Shown here piece after piece: positions 7,984-16,331 of a stretch of DNA of 64,000 bases (position 1 is its first letter; each line of letters begins with the position of its first letter). The stretch comes from Sulfurospirillum sp. UCH001. GTDB lineage: Bacteria; Campylobacterota; Campylobacteria; Campylobacterales; Sulfurospirillaceae. The notes below the pieces were generated by a model, which saw nothing but the letters and a program-made list of their open reading frames with translations, had not been told where the DNA came from and made no database searches. The stretch is from contig NZ_AP014723.1 in the NCBI RefSeq assembly GCF_001548035.1, positions 558,001-622,000 on the forward strand. The letters are read 5' to 3'. Position numbers and translations under genes: made by a program.

Positions 7984-9324
7984 ATGACAAAAAATCACTA
8001 TGACGTCTTGGTCGTCGGTGGCGGAATCTCAGGTGCAGCTCTGTTTTATGAGCTTGCAAAATATACAGACGTTAAGCGTATCGCACTCGTCGAAAAATAT
8101 GAGCGTTTAGCAAAATTAAATTCTGCTGGAACGTCAAATTCTCAAACCATTCACTGTGGTGACATAGAGACCAACTATACTCTAGAAAAAGCCAAAAAAG
8201 TTAAAGAAACTGCTAGCATGATTGCAAAATATTGTGTTAATCATGGGCATGAGGGCAAATTCTTATTTGCACATCAAAAAATGGCTATCGGTGTGGGTGA
8301 CACCGAAGTTGAATACATGCAAAAACGTTATGAAGAGTTCAAAGAACTTTATCCGTATTTGGAAGTATTTGATAGGGAAAAACTCTCTAAAATTGAGCCT
8401 AAGCTTCTTTACGATGCAAATGGTAAAGAACGTCCTGAAAACATTATCGGTGTTGGTGTTGAAGGTGGCGAGTATAGTACTGTTGATTTTGGTGCTATGA
8501 CAGAGAGTTTGGTCAATGAAGCGCAAAAGATTGAAGGCAAAGTTGCTGATGTCTTTTTGAATTCACAAGTAACCAATATCACAAAGCTTGGTGATATGCA
8601 TGTTGTTATGACAAAAGATCATACCTTTACGGCAGATTTTGTTGTTGTTAATGCAGGTGCACATTCACTTTATCTTGCTCACGAGATGGGTTATGGACTT
8701 GATTTTGCATGTTTACCAGTCGCTGGTAGTTTTTACATGACAAAGAAAAAAATGCTTAATGGTAAAGTCTATATGGTGCAACACCCTAAACTTCCATTCG
8801 CAGCATTACATGGCGATCCAGATATTTTAGCAGATGGCTGTACACGTTTTGGTCCAACAGCGTTGGTTCTTCCAAAATTGGAGCGTTATACAGGCGGTAC
8901 GTATCTTGATTTCTGGCAAACACTCCAGTTTGATAGTAAAGTTGCAAAAGTATTCTATGATTTGATGAAAGACAGCGACATTCGTAATTATATTTTCAGG
9001 AATTTCTTCTTTGAAGTACCAAAATATGGTAAAGAACTCTTTGTAAAAGATGCACGTAAAATTGTACCTTCACTACAAGTAGAAGACATTGAATATGCAC
9101 ATAACTTTGGTGGTGTAAGACCTCAGGTTATTAATAAAACAGAACAAAAATTGATGCTAGGTGAAGCAAGTATCAATCCGGGTACTGGTATCATCTTCAA
9201 CATGACGCCAAGTCCAGGAGCAACAAGCTGCCTTGGTAATGCACGCCGTGACGTTAGAATCGTGTGTGAATACTTAGGTAAAACCTTCAATGAAGAGCTC
9301 TTTAAACAAGAACTCGTTGATTAA
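7984..9324 (+). CDS. mqo: Malate:quinone oxidoreductase
   Basis: This 446-residue FAD enzyme is peripheral to the inner membrane and passes electrons from malate to the quinone pool, replacing or assisting soluble malate dehydrogenase. The dinucleotide-binding VVGGGISGAALFYEL is near the N-terminus, followed by NSAGTSNSQTIHCGD and the C-terminal FAD segment FNMTPSPGATSC. A TTG codon at 7975 also opens the frame, but AGGAAG at 7969-7974 would then be too close. The ATG at 7984 has nine bases of spacing and is preferred. It is flanked by its own promoter and a downstream stem-loop. Confidence 0.9.
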   Translation: MTKNHYDVLVVGGGISGAALFYELAKYTDVKRIALVEKYERLAKLNSAGTSNSQTIHCGDIETNYTLEKAKKVKETASMIAKYCVNHGHEGKFLFAHQKMAIGVGDTEVEYMQKRYEEFKELYPYLEVFDREKLSKIEPKLLYDANGKERPENIIGVGVEGGEYSTVDFGAMTESLVNEAQKIEGKVADVFLNSQVTNITKLGDMHVVMTKDHTFTADFVVVNAGAHSLYLAHEMGYGLDFACLPVAGSFYMTKKKMLNGKVYMVQHPKLPFAALHGDPDILADGCTRFGPTALVLPKLERYTGGTYLDFWQTLQFDSKVAKVFYDLMKDSDIRNYIFRNFFFEVPKYGKELFVKDARKIVPSLQVEDIEYAHNFGGVRPQVINKTEQKLMLGEASINPGTGIIFNMTPSPGATSCLGNARRDVRIVCEYLGKTFNEELFKQELVD

Positions 9325-9335
9325 ACTATCTTCAT

Positions 9336-9357
9336 GGGGCTTTCGTAGTAAAGCCCC
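9336..9357. other. Stem-loop after mqo
   Basis: GGGGCTTT at 9336-9343 pairs perfectly with AAAGCCCC at 9350-9357 around a six-base loop. On the plus strand it is followed by A residues, not T residues, so it is not a classical intrinsic terminator. It may stabilise the mqo 3' end or act as a weak terminator. Confidence 0.6.
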
Positions 9358-9372
9358 AAAAAAAGCTTACAT

Positions 9373-10062
9373 ATGATAAATCCTCTTGATCTTTATGCCA
9401 AAATAGAATCACTCATTGGTTTTGATGCACAGTATGAAAAACTGTATCAGGTTTACTTGCAGCTTCTTGATTCATTGCATGTCAAAACTATTTTAGATGT
9501 GGGATGTGGCAATGGTAAATTTCTAAAGCATTTAGAAGGTAAACAGTTTAGTGCATGTGGCATCGACAGAAGTGCTACTATGGTGGAGCGCGCATGTGCT
9601 TTAGGTGTTGATGCAAGTACTAAAGAGCTTGATGCTTTTAGTGAAGCTTCCTTTGAGTGCGTTGTAGCGATTGCCGATGTGCTGAATTATATTCCTGTAA
9701 CAGAGTTAGACTCTTTTTTTGAGGCAGTGGCAAGAGTATTGCCAAAGAATGGCTATTTTGTATGCGACATCAATACGCTGTATGGTTTTGAAGGTGTAGC
9801 AGAAGGGGTTATGTGTCAAGACAAAGAGAGTCAATTTTTATGCGTTGAGGCAACATTTGAAAATAAAGAACTGTTAACAAAAATTGTTTTATTTGAAAAA
9901 GAGGGTGATTTTTACCGTAAAGAAGAGGGATTGATTACGCAGTATTTTCATCCGCTATCTTTTTTTAAAAAAATGAAAATGTTTAAACTCTGTTCTACCA
10001 AGCCCATCACACTTTTTGGGGACGAGCCTGATAAAACAATCTTAGTTTTTCAAAAACGTTAA
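9373..10062 (+). CDS. SAM-dependent class I methyltransferase, substrate unknown
   Basis: This 229-residue protein has motif I LDVGCGNGKF at 41-50, the acidic second-strand residue in CGIDRSAT, and motif IV in VVAIADVLNYIP. These define a Rossmann-like methyltransferase of the UbiE/Methyltransf_25 type. The C-terminal part with phenylalanine- and lysine-rich strands resembles small-molecule methyltransferases, but nothing identifies the substrate. It converges on the next gene with a 4-base overlap of their stop codons. Confidence 0.8.
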   Translation: MINPLDLYAKIESLIGFDAQYEKLYQVYLQLLDSLHVKTILDVGCGNGKFLKHLEGKQFSACGIDRSATMVERACALGVDASTKELDAFSEASFECVVAIADVLNYIPVTELDSFFEAVARVLPKNGYFVCDINTLYGFEGVAEGVMCQDKESQFLCVEATFENKELLTKIVLFEKEGDFYRKEEGLITQYFHPLSFFKKMKMFKLCSTKPITLFGDEPDKTILVFQKR

Positions 10063-10544
10063 CTCATTTTTTGCAAGAATGTACTCAATGTTGAATTTTG
10101 CTGATCAAGCTTATTTTCTGCATTGAGCTTATCCATCAGTTGTTTACGAAAATCACTCAACATCTGATCTAATGTTGCGAGTGCTTCGGTTCTTGCATTA
10201 CCTGTTAATGGCGGTTGTGCTGATTCGCCAAGCCCTAGCTTATCCATCAGTTCTGCTTTTTTCTCTTCAATCATTTTTTCAATTTTTTCATTGTTGTAAT
10301 CTTGGAAAAATGTTAATGCGCCTTTTGTTCCTAAGGTATTTTTGAACTCTTCTACCATTGTATCTGATTCACTGGTTTCAGTCGCAGCAGGCTTGTTTGG
10401 ATTTGTATTGCTGATAGAAGCGAGTTGTTTATGAAATTCCTCTGCAAAAGAAGATATTAAATCTGAAGCGTTCTCTTTTTTAGTGATATTAAGCGTATTG
10501 CTAAACAATTGTCCGATCTTATTTTCAGTATCTTTGATAGTCAT
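10059..10544 (-). CDS. Hypothetical alpha-helical protein
   Basis: This 161-residue protein has no family I recognise. It is highly charged, has no signal peptide or membrane helix, and appears mostly helical, with a Lys/Glu-rich stretch NEKIEKMIEEKKAEL and a Gln/Asn-rich C-terminus. A linker rich in Asn, Pro, Thr and Ser (about residues 47-65) separates two helical halves. TTG at 10547 opens the frame one codon earlier, but GGAG at 10551-10554 gives better spacing to the ATG at 10544. It is transcribed against the methyltransferase gene and divergently from the GNAT gene. Confidence 0.65.
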   Translation of the reverse strand: MTIKDTENKIGQLFSNTLNITKKENASDLISSFAEEFHKQLASISNTNPNKPAATETSESDTMVEEFKNTLGTKGALTFFQDYNNEKIEKMIEEKKAELMDKLGLGESAQPPLTGNARTEALATLDQMLSDFRKQLMDKLNAENKLDQQNSTLSTFLQKMS

Positions 10545-10626
10545 CAAAAACTCCTTATAGCATTATGATTTCTAACAAGCAAAAAAGGTTCCGATTGTTA
10601 CAATTAGAGAAAGAGAAAGGAGTACT

Positions 10627-11094
10627 ATGTTGATCGTTGAAGAGGCAAAAAGTTCAGATATTGAAGACTTAGTTGATTTATTGATATTGCTCTTTTCTCA
10701 AGAAACAGAGTTTGTGCCAGAACGTGATCTTCAAAGAGCTGGTCTTAGAAGCATTATAGAAGATGCTTCTATTGGAACGATCTTTGTACTCAAAGAGAAA
10801 GGTGTAATTATTGGTATGGTAAGCCTTCTATGGAGTGTTAGCACTGCACTTGGTGGTAAAGTGGCTTTTTTAGAAGATATGATTGTACGACCGGAGTATC
10901 GAGGGCAAAAAAAGGGAACTGTATTGATTGAGTACGCCATAGCATATGCAAAAAAACATGCGTGTAAACGTATTACGCTTTTAACTGACAACGATAACTT
11001 TGCAGCGCATCATTTTTATAAACACTTTGGGTTTAGAAATTCATCAATGCAACCGATGCGTTTGATTTTAAACAACACATCATGTGAAAGTTGA
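10627..11094 (+). CDS. GNAT family N-acetyltransferase
   Basis: This 155-residue protein has the GNAT fold: an N-terminal helix-strand segment (EEAKSSDIEDLVDLL), strand 4 FLEDMIVRPEYRG followed by the acetyl-CoA-binding QKKGTVLI loop, and the C-terminal NFAAHHFYKHFGF with the conserved Tyr. Substrate is not predictable. An AAAGGAG site lies seven bases before the ATG, and TACAAT at 10599-10604 is a possible -10 box. Confidence 0.82.
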   Translation: MLIVEEAKSSDIEDLVDLLILLFSQETEFVPERDLQRAGLRSIIEDASIGTIFVLKEKGVIIGMVSLLWSVSTALGGKVAFLEDMIVRPEYRGQKKGTVLIEYAIAYAKKHACKRITLLTDNDNFAAHHFYKHFGFRNSSMQPMRLILNNTSCES

Positions 11095-11156
11095 TTTTTG
11101 CAAAAAGAGTGTGAAAATAGTACTATTATAGAAATAGGATAAAGAAGGATTTTTTT

Positions 11157-12305
11157 TTGAGACGTTTTTTTATTTTTTTAAGTATCATGTTGACCCTGCT
11201 CAATGCCACACCGAACGACCCTTACCTTTTATATCAGGAAGTTGTACAAAAGATCAAAGATGAATCTATTCATCCTTTTGATGAAAAGCGTCTTATGGAG
11301 AATTGTTTAGATGGAATGGTGAATAGTGTTGATAAAAATGGACGTTATTTGAATGAAGAAGAGTATGAAACACTTTACCTTAGTTCTAAGCCAGTTGCAG
11401 GCATTGGGCTCTTCATTGCACAAAAGCGCAATCGCATTCTTGTAAAGTCTGTTGTTGAGCATTCTCCTGCACATAAGGCAAATCTTCAAAAAGGCGATGA
11501 AATCATTCAGGTCGATGGCATTTTAGTCCGCGATCTTGACTTTGATGAGGTTGTCTCTGCATTAAGAGGCTCGCCCAATACCAAAATAAAATTGATTGTA
11601 CAAAAAGCCAATACTTCGAAGCCTATTGAACTTTCGTTAACACGTAAAGTCGTCAATATTGATCTGATCAGCTCCTTGATGTTTGAAAATAACATTGCCT
11701 ATATCAAGATAAGTTCTTTTGCACAAGATACGCTTCCTACAATTTTAGAAGCAATAAAATATCTTTATGAGGCGCAACATCATAAAATTAATGGAATGAT
11801 TTTAGACCTGCGTGATAATCCAGGAGGAATTTTTAGCAGTGGTATCGCTGTGACGTCTCTTTTCTTGGAAAAAGAAAAACTCATTATAAGTGTTAGAAGC
11901 CGTCATAAAGAGGACAAAAAACAGTATAAAAACACGCCTCAAGATTATGAAGGAAGTGAGTATGTAGATAAAATAGAAGCACTCTCATTTTTAAAGAGTG
12001 TTCCTTTAGTGATCTTGGTGAATGCCGATTCTGCAGGAAGTTCCGAAATTGTCTCTTCCGTACTACAAGAGTACAATCGTGCTACGGTTATAGGTGTTCC
12101 AACATTTGGAAAAGACACCTTTGCAACACTCTTCCCACTCAGTGCAAATACTTCAGCCGTCAAGTTTGCAACAGCACGTTGGTATACGCCAAAAGGTAAA
12201 AGTGTGTGGCCAAGTGGTGTGATTCCTAATATTGAAGTAAATCAAGAAAATGAAGAGGAAGATCTCCCTCTTCAAGAAGCATTAAAAGTATTGCAGAAAA
12301 AATAG
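11157..12305 (+). CDS. Periplasmic S41-family C-terminal processing protease homolog
   Basis: The 382-residue product has a signal peptide (about 1-16, MRRFFIFLSIMLTLL), an N-terminal helical part, a PDZ domain at about 75-155 and an S41 core at about 175-380. It resembles CtpA, which trims or degrades periplasmic proteins by a Ser-Lys dyad. K319 in TFGKDT matches the general-base Lys. The Ser-containing loop reads DSAGSSE at 291-297. In E. coli Prc the nucleophile is 25 residues before the Lys, which falls on Gly294 here, so S295 may substitute or activity may be lost. The TTG start has an AGAAGGA site seven bases upstream. Confidence 0.85.
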   Translation: MRRFFIFLSIMLTLLNATPNDPYLLYQEVVQKIKDESIHPFDEKRLMENCLDGMVNSVDKNGRYLNEEEYETLYLSSKPVAGIGLFIAQKRNRILVKSVVEHSPAHKANLQKGDEIIQVDGILVRDLDFDEVVSALRGSPNTKIKLIVQKANTSKPIELSLTRKVVNIDLISSLMFENNIAYIKISSFAQDTLPTILEAIKYLYEAQHHKINGMILDLRDNPGGIFSSGIAVTSLFLEKEKLIISVRSRHKEDKKQYKNTPQDYEGSEYVDKIEALSFLKSVPLVILVNADSAGSSEIVSSVLQEYNRATVIGVPTFGKDTFATLFPLSANTSAVKFATARWYTPKGKSVWPSGVIPNIEVNQENEEEDLPLQEALKVLQKK

Positions 12306-13361
12306 TTACTTTGTGATAAACATATAAAAAGGTTTCTCATCAAGTTGCATATCAATCCAAACGCCGTTTGAACCGAGCGTGTCACTTAGTGCTACTTGTA
12401 AAGAAAGATACGTTTTTGGCAATTCGAAAAGAACTTTTAATTTTTTGTTTGAAAAGGTAACTTTAGCTCCGCCAGTAATGATATTGCAAAACTCAGCAAC
12501 ACCATCTACAATGGCTGCTGTATCATCTGCTTCAAGGCTTTCTCCGAGCATCGCTTCCAGTGCTACAAGCGCTAGTTCACGAGGGAAAATAAGAAAGAAA
12601 ATACCACTGATATCTCCTTTAAATTTCATAGCAGCGATAATGACTTGTGAAGGAATTTTCTCATTAAACGGTCGTATTTCGTGTTTAATCTTTTGCGCTT
12701 CTAGTCCTGTAATCGTTACGAGTGAATTTACTGCCGTATCGATAAAAACAGGAAGATTGAGTACCAGTTGCTTTGAAAGCCCCAAGCTTTGGGTTGTTGA
12801 AGATTTGCTCTTGTTTTGATTAATGGCTGTATGTGTAATCGTCATATCATACTTTTTAGCAGAAGCTTTTATTTTGAAATCTTCTGCATTTTGAGCATGA
12901 ACGATAGAATATCCTAGTTTAACAAGCTCTGTAGCAATTTTATCGGCGTTTTCTCTGTCTTCATCGTAAATGAGTACAGCAAGTTCTTTTTTGAGCGCAC
13001 TTGGGTTAAAAAAGAGAAGAGCCGTGTTAATGTTTTGGAAGAGTTTAACCGATGTATCAGAACTAAGTTTTTTGAGATACGAAAATGTGTCTCTTTTGTA
13101 GTCTCCAATGGCTATAGGTATATCGATTGAATGACTGAGTTTATCAAGTTGAGCTACTAAGTTCTCTAAATTAGGATTTTCCTGTTTTACTAGAGGAGAA
13201 TAGGGTGCATCTTTGAGTGAGACGAGAATACCTTTAATGCCTTTTTCTTTCAGAGTGACTTTTTGTCCTAGAATAGTATTGCATAAGACAGTATTACGGC
13301 TTTCAAGGATAGTTTCGTTATAATTGAAAATAAGAATAGAGTGTTGGATGATGCTTGTCAT
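12306..13361 (-). CDS. CheX-like chemotaxis phosphatase fused to degenerate receiver
   Basis: This 351-residue protein has three parts: an N-terminal unassigned alpha/beta segment (1-120), a receiver-like domain (about 126-185), and a C-terminal CheC/CheX/FliY-type domain (about 205-345). The CheX domain retains the phosphatase ExxN signature E290-x-x-N293 in VAEFCNIITGG. The receiver keeps an acidic pair (D133, E134), but the phosphoacceptor strand reads YDMTITHT, with His177 where Asp is expected. It therefore probably cannot be phosphorylated. It probably dephosphorylates CheY or a related receiver. Its stop abuts that of the S41 peptidase gene, so the two converge. Confidence 0.78.
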   Translation of the reverse strand: MTSIIQHSILIFNYNETILESRNTVLCNTILGQKVTLKEKGIKGILVSLKDAPYSPLVKQENPNLENLVAQLDKLSHSIDIPIAIGDYKRDTFSYLKKLSSDTSVKLFQNINTALLFFNPSALKKELAVLIYDEDRENADKIATELVKLGYSIVHAQNAEDFKIKASAKKYDMTITHTAINQNKSKSSTTQSLGLSKQLVLNLPVFIDTAVNSLVTITGLEAQKIKHEIRPFNEKIPSQVIIAAMKFKGDISGIFFLIFPRELALVALEAMLGESLEADDTAAIVDGVAEFCNIITGGAKVTFSNKKLKVLFELPKTYLSLQVALSDTLGSNGVWIDMQLDEKPFYMFITK

Positions 13362-13450
13362 GACCTTGTTTCAACCGTTTATATTAATTAGGATTATGAG
13401 TAAGGATGATACCATAGAAAGCTTTTAATTTTATTGAATTGATCTGACGG

Positions 13451-13456
13451 TATAAT
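13451..13456 (+). promoter_or_regulatory. Putative -10 element upstream of 13473 gene
   Basis: A perfect TATAAT lies 16 bases before the first ATG of the following gene, in the divergent region with the CheX-like gene. No convincing -35 is present. Confidence 0.45.
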
Positions 13457-13472
13457 ACAGATTAAGAAAACT

Positions 13473-13943
13473 ATGAGGTACAAAAAGCCGATGAAATCTC
13501 GTTTTGCTGATATTGATAACGCTATAAAAGTCTATATTACTAACGAAATTTCTATGGAAAAAAATAAAGAACTCGAAGAGTTAGTTTTCTTCTCAAGCTA
13601 CACTATTAAATTTGATGTTTTTAAAAAAGCCACTCAAAAACTCAAAAAAATATTACGTCAAAAACTTCCATATGAATGGCATGTATGGAATGAAGATGCT
13701 ACACATATCATTGAAAAATACCAACTCGATGTAGCATATGGAAGCGAGCGTTATACCTACCTTTTGCAATCCCTTCTTAAAGCACAAATTAAAATTAATG
13801 AAGCTGTTATGGGACATTTTATTGGTCTATGTAAAAGAGCACACTCATTTGAATATATCGAAAGTCGAGCAGAGCAAATTTACAGACTACTTTTTGATGA
13901 TGCCGAAAAAGAGACTATGGCTAAAACTTCATCACTACTTTAG
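13473..13943 (+). CDS. Hypothetical helical cytoplasmic protein
   Basis: This 156-residue protein matches no family I recognise. It has no signal or membrane segment and is rich in Lys, Glu and aromatic residues, with probable long helices. Two starts are possible: ATG at 13473 (MRYKKPMKSRF) or ATG at 13491 (MKSRFADIDN). Neither has a strong ribosome site; a GAGG at 13476-13479 could serve the second. A perfect -10 box sits just upstream, and pyruvate kinase follows behind its own promoter, so this gene is probably monocistronic. Confidence 0.62.
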   Translation: MRYKKPMKSRFADIDNAIKVYITNEISMEKNKELEELVFFSSYTIKFDVFKKATQKLKKILRQKLPYEWHVWNEDATHIIEKYQLDVAYGSERYTYLLQSLLKAQIKINEAVMGHFIGLCKRAHSFEYIESRAEQIYRLLFDDAEKETMAKTSSLL

Positions 13944-13962
13944 GGATTTGGCGTGACGCTTA

Positions 13963-13971
13963 TGATATAAT
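13963..13971 (+). promoter_or_regulatory. Extended -10 promoter for pyk
   Basis: TG-A-TATAAT (TG at 13963, hexamer 13966-13971) is a good extended -10 element. A second candidate, TACAAT, lies at 13990-13995. Both are within 60 bases of the pyk start. Confidence 0.5.
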
Positions 13972-14023
13972 TTTGTAACAAAAAAGTGATACAATAGAAC
14001 TCATTTTGAAAAAGGAAACAGAT

Positions 14024-15469
14024 ATGGATAAAAAGACAAAAATCCTAGCAACCGTTGGACCAGCAAGTGATAGCGTAGAAGTATTAGAAGGATTAATTAG
14101 AGCTGGTGTTAACGTATTTAGACTTAACTTTAGTCACGGAACTCATGAGTATCATGCAAGCACATTAGCAAAAATTAGAGAAGCAGAAAAAAATGTACAA
14201 AAAAAAGTAGGTGTTCTACAAGATATTTGTGGCCCTAAAATTCGTGTTGGCAAATTAGAAGATGACTTTTATTTAGAAGCTGGCGATAAGCTTTACTTTA
14301 CAAAAGAGCAAATTGTTGGTAAAAAACTTGAAGAGGGCAAGTACGAACTCTGCATTAACCAACCTCAAATTTTAGATATGCTCAAAGAAGGTGAATACAT
14401 TTACCTTTATGATGGCAATATCCGAGCGAAAGTAATTGAAACTGGGAAAAAAATTGTCACTGAAGTTGAAAACAGTGGTAAGCTCTCATCCAATAAGGGT
14501 GTGAATTTCCCTAATACCGTGATTAATATTGAAGTCATCACTCCAAAAGATGAAGCAGACCTTTTATGGGGTGCGCAACACGGTGTTGATTTTGTTGCCG
14601 TATCTTTTGTTCAAAATGCTAAAGATATTTTACATGTTCGAAAAATTCTTAAAGAGCACAAGTCTCGTGCCCATATTTTTGCAAAAATTGAAAAATTTGA
14701 TGCTGTTGAGAGAATTGATGAAATCTTAGAAGTGAGTGATGGTATTATGGTTGCTCGTGGAGATCTAGGTATTGAAGTACCTTACTACAAAGTTCCAAGT
14801 ATCCAAAAGAAAATTATTGCAAAAGCAAATGCTGCTTCTAAACCTGTTATAACAGCAACGCAGATGCTTCTTTCTATGGCTGAAAAAGAGATGGCAACCA
14901 GAGCAGAAATTAGTGACGTAGCTAATGCTGTTCTTGATGGAACCGATGCCGTTATGCTCTCTGAAGAGAGTGCTATTGGTAAAAATCCAATCCATGTTGT
15001 TGAGGTTATGTCCAATACAATTAAAGAGACAGAATCGATTTATCCTTATGGTAAATTTGAGGTTTATCCTTTCTTAGACGAAACCGATATTATCTCTTCT
15101 TCAACAGCACGTTTAGCGGATCGTTTAGGTGTTGAAGCGATGATTTCATTGACCAGTTCAGGTAAATCAGCACGTAAATTAGCACGTTATCGTATTAAAG
15201 CAGATATTTATGCCGTAACACATGATGAACGCACAGCTCGTTCTTTAACCATCGCTTGGGGTATCAAACCGATTATGAATATTGAAGCAAGTAACCTCAA
15301 TATGATGCTCGGAAAAACCCTTCAAAGAGGTATTGAACGTGGTGTAATCGACAAAGAAAAAACATATATCGTTACAGCGGGTTATCCAGCGGGTGTTGAA
15401 GGTAGCACAAACTTTATTCGTATTTTGAAAAAAGCGCAGATTGAATACTACACTGACATGGTGTTGTAA
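14024..15469 (+). CDS. pyk: Pyruvate kinase
   Basis: This 481-residue glycolytic enzyme converts phosphoenolpyruvate and ADP to pyruvate and ATP. It has the N-terminal TKILATVGPAS, the substrate-binding RLNFSHG, the active-site signature IFAKIEKFDAVERIDEI, MVARGDLGIEVP, and the metal/ADP residues in TATQMLLSM. The C-terminal allosteric domain is complete. TTG at 14006 extends the frame, but AAAGGAAA at 14011-14018 points to the ATG at 14024. The gene stands alone between its own promoter and a terminator. Confidence 0.96.
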   Translation: MDKKTKILATVGPASDSVEVLEGLIRAGVNVFRLNFSHGTHEYHASTLAKIREAEKNVQKKVGVLQDICGPKIRVGKLEDDFYLEAGDKLYFTKEQIVGKKLEEGKYELCINQPQILDMLKEGEYIYLYDGNIRAKVIETGKKIVTEVENSGKLSSNKGVNFPNTVINIEVITPKDEADLLWGAQHGVDFVAVSFVQNAKDILHVRKILKEHKSRAHIFAKIEKFDAVERIDEILEVSDGIMVARGDLGIEVPYYKVPSIQKKIIAKANAASKPVITATQMLLSMAEKEMATRAEISDVANAVLDGTDAVMLSEESAIGKNPIHVVEVMSNTIKETESIYPYGKFEVYPFLDETDIISSSTARLADRLGVEAMISLTSSGKSARKLARYRIKADIYAVTHDERTARSLTIAWGIKPIMNIEASNLNMMLGKTLQRGIERGVIDKEKTYIVTAGYPAGVEGSTNFIRILKKAQIEYYTDMVL

Positions 15470-15485
15470 TTTTACAGAGAAACAA

Positions 15486-15530
15486 ATTGAGCCTTTGTGA
15501 GTGTTTCAGGAAGGCTCAATCCTTTTACTT
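15486..15530 (+). terminator. Intrinsic terminator after pyk
   Basis: ATTGAGCCTT (15486-15495) pairs perfectly with AAGGCTCAAT (15511-15520) across a 15-base loop. A T-rich tail (CCTTTTACTTT) follows. Confidence 0.78.
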
Positions 15531-15536
15531 TAATCT

Positions 15537-15601
15537 TACCTTAAAGAAGCTTTAGGTAAAATCCATACCTCAAAATAAATCTCTCCCAGAAGGACATACG
15601 G
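15537..15601 (+). promoter_or_regulatory. Leader/promoter region of rplU-rpmA
   Basis: The region holds an imperfect dyad (TTACC-T-TAAAG against CTTTA-GGTAA) ending near 15558 and an A/T-rich hexamer TAAAAT that could be a -10 box. L21 operons often have structured leaders, but this one matches no named element I can recall. Confidence 0.3.
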
Positions 15602-15910
15602 ATGTATGCAATTATTAAAAATGGCGGGAAGCAATACAAAGTTCAAGAAGGCGACTATTTAAACATCGACAAACTTGACGCTCAGCCAAAAGAGAAAATC
15701 GTAGTGACGGAAGTTTTAGCTGTAAATAACGGCGAACTTAAAGTGGGCGCTCCATTCGTCAATGGTGCTACAGTAGAACTAGAAGTTGTTACTGAAGGCA
15801 AAGACAAAAAAGTTATTACTTTCAAAAAACGTAGACGTAAAGACTCAAAAGTCAAACGTGGTTTTAGAAGACAATATACTAGAGTAAAAGTTGTAAGCAT
15901 TAAAGCTTAA
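15602..15910 (+). CDS. rplU: 50S ribosomal protein L21
   Basis: The 102-residue product has the full L21 pattern: [18 protein letters not shown] at the N-terminus and the basic [17 protein letters not shown] tail that contacts 23S rRNA. It is followed 38 bases later by rpmA, the near-universal arrangement, and then by obg. Confidence 0.98.
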   Translation: MYAIIKNGGKQYKVQEGDYLNIDKLDAQPKEKIVVTEVLAVNNGELKVGAPFVNGATVELEVVTEGKDKKVITFKKRRRKDSKVKRGFRRQYTRVKVVSIKA

Positions 15911-15948
15911 CCCACAAACGTTACATAAGAAAAGATTAGGAGTAACCA

Positions 15949-16209
15949 ATGGCTCACAAGAAAGGTCAGGGAAGTACCCAGAATAATAGAGACTCAGCTG
16001 GACGTAGACTGGGTGTTAAAAAATTTGGTGGCGAATTTGTACGTGCAGGCAATATTATTATTCGCCAACGTGGAACAAAAGTACATGTAGGAAATAACGT
16101 AGGTATGGGTGTTGATCACACTATCTATGCATTAGTTGATGGTTTTGTACAATTTCAACGTAAAGATAAAACACGAAACAAAGTTTCTGTTATCCCCGCA
16201 AGCTTGTAA
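15949..16209 (+). CDS. rpmA: 50S ribosomal protein L27
   Basis: This 86-residue protein starts [16 protein letters not shown], the L27 N-terminus that reaches the peptidyl-transferase centre. It begins directly with the mature-type sequence and has no cleavable N-terminal extension of the Firmicutes kind. AGGAGTAACC precedes the ATG. A strong terminator follows, separating it from obg. Confidence 0.98.
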   Translation: MAHKKGQGSTQNNRDSAGRRLGVKKFGGEFVRAGNIIIRQRGTKVHVGNNVGMGVDHTIYALVDGFVQFQRKDKTRNKVSVIPASL

Positions 16210-16215
16210 TTTAAA

Positions 16216-16243
16216 GGTGGAGTTCGCTCCACCCTCTTTTTTC
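16216..16243 (+). terminator. Intrinsic terminator after rpmA
   Basis: GGTGGAG pairs with CTCCACC around a TTCG tetraloop (16216-16233). CTCTTTTTT follows. This is a textbook hairpin plus T tract. Confidence 0.93.
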
Positions 16244-16266
16244 TCCCCAAAATATTAAAATACCTC

Positions 16267-16296
16267 TAATGATTATACGCTTTCATGTAATGATTA
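16267..16296 (+). promoter_or_regulatory. Direct repeat TAATGATTA upstream of obg
   Basis: The nonamer TAATGATTA occurs at 16267-16275 and again at 16288-16296, with starts 21 bases apart, or two turns of the helix. TATTAT at 16300-16305 could be the -10 of obg. The nonamer is nearly palindromic, so a dimeric regulator could bind each copy. No regulator is identified. Confidence 0.35.
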
Positions 16297-16331
16297 AAGG
16301 TATTATTCTACACAATTAAAAGGTTTTTACG

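Noticed and set aside
8263-8526. Minus-strand frame within mqo and similar antisense frames elsewhere
   Set aside because: These overlap strongly supported genes over their whole length, lack ribosome sites and resemble no protein family. They are shadows.
15496-15600. Possible small RNA between pyk and rplU
   Set aside because: The only structure seen is the pyk terminator and a weak imperfect dyad. No independent promoter-terminator pair supports an RNA gene.
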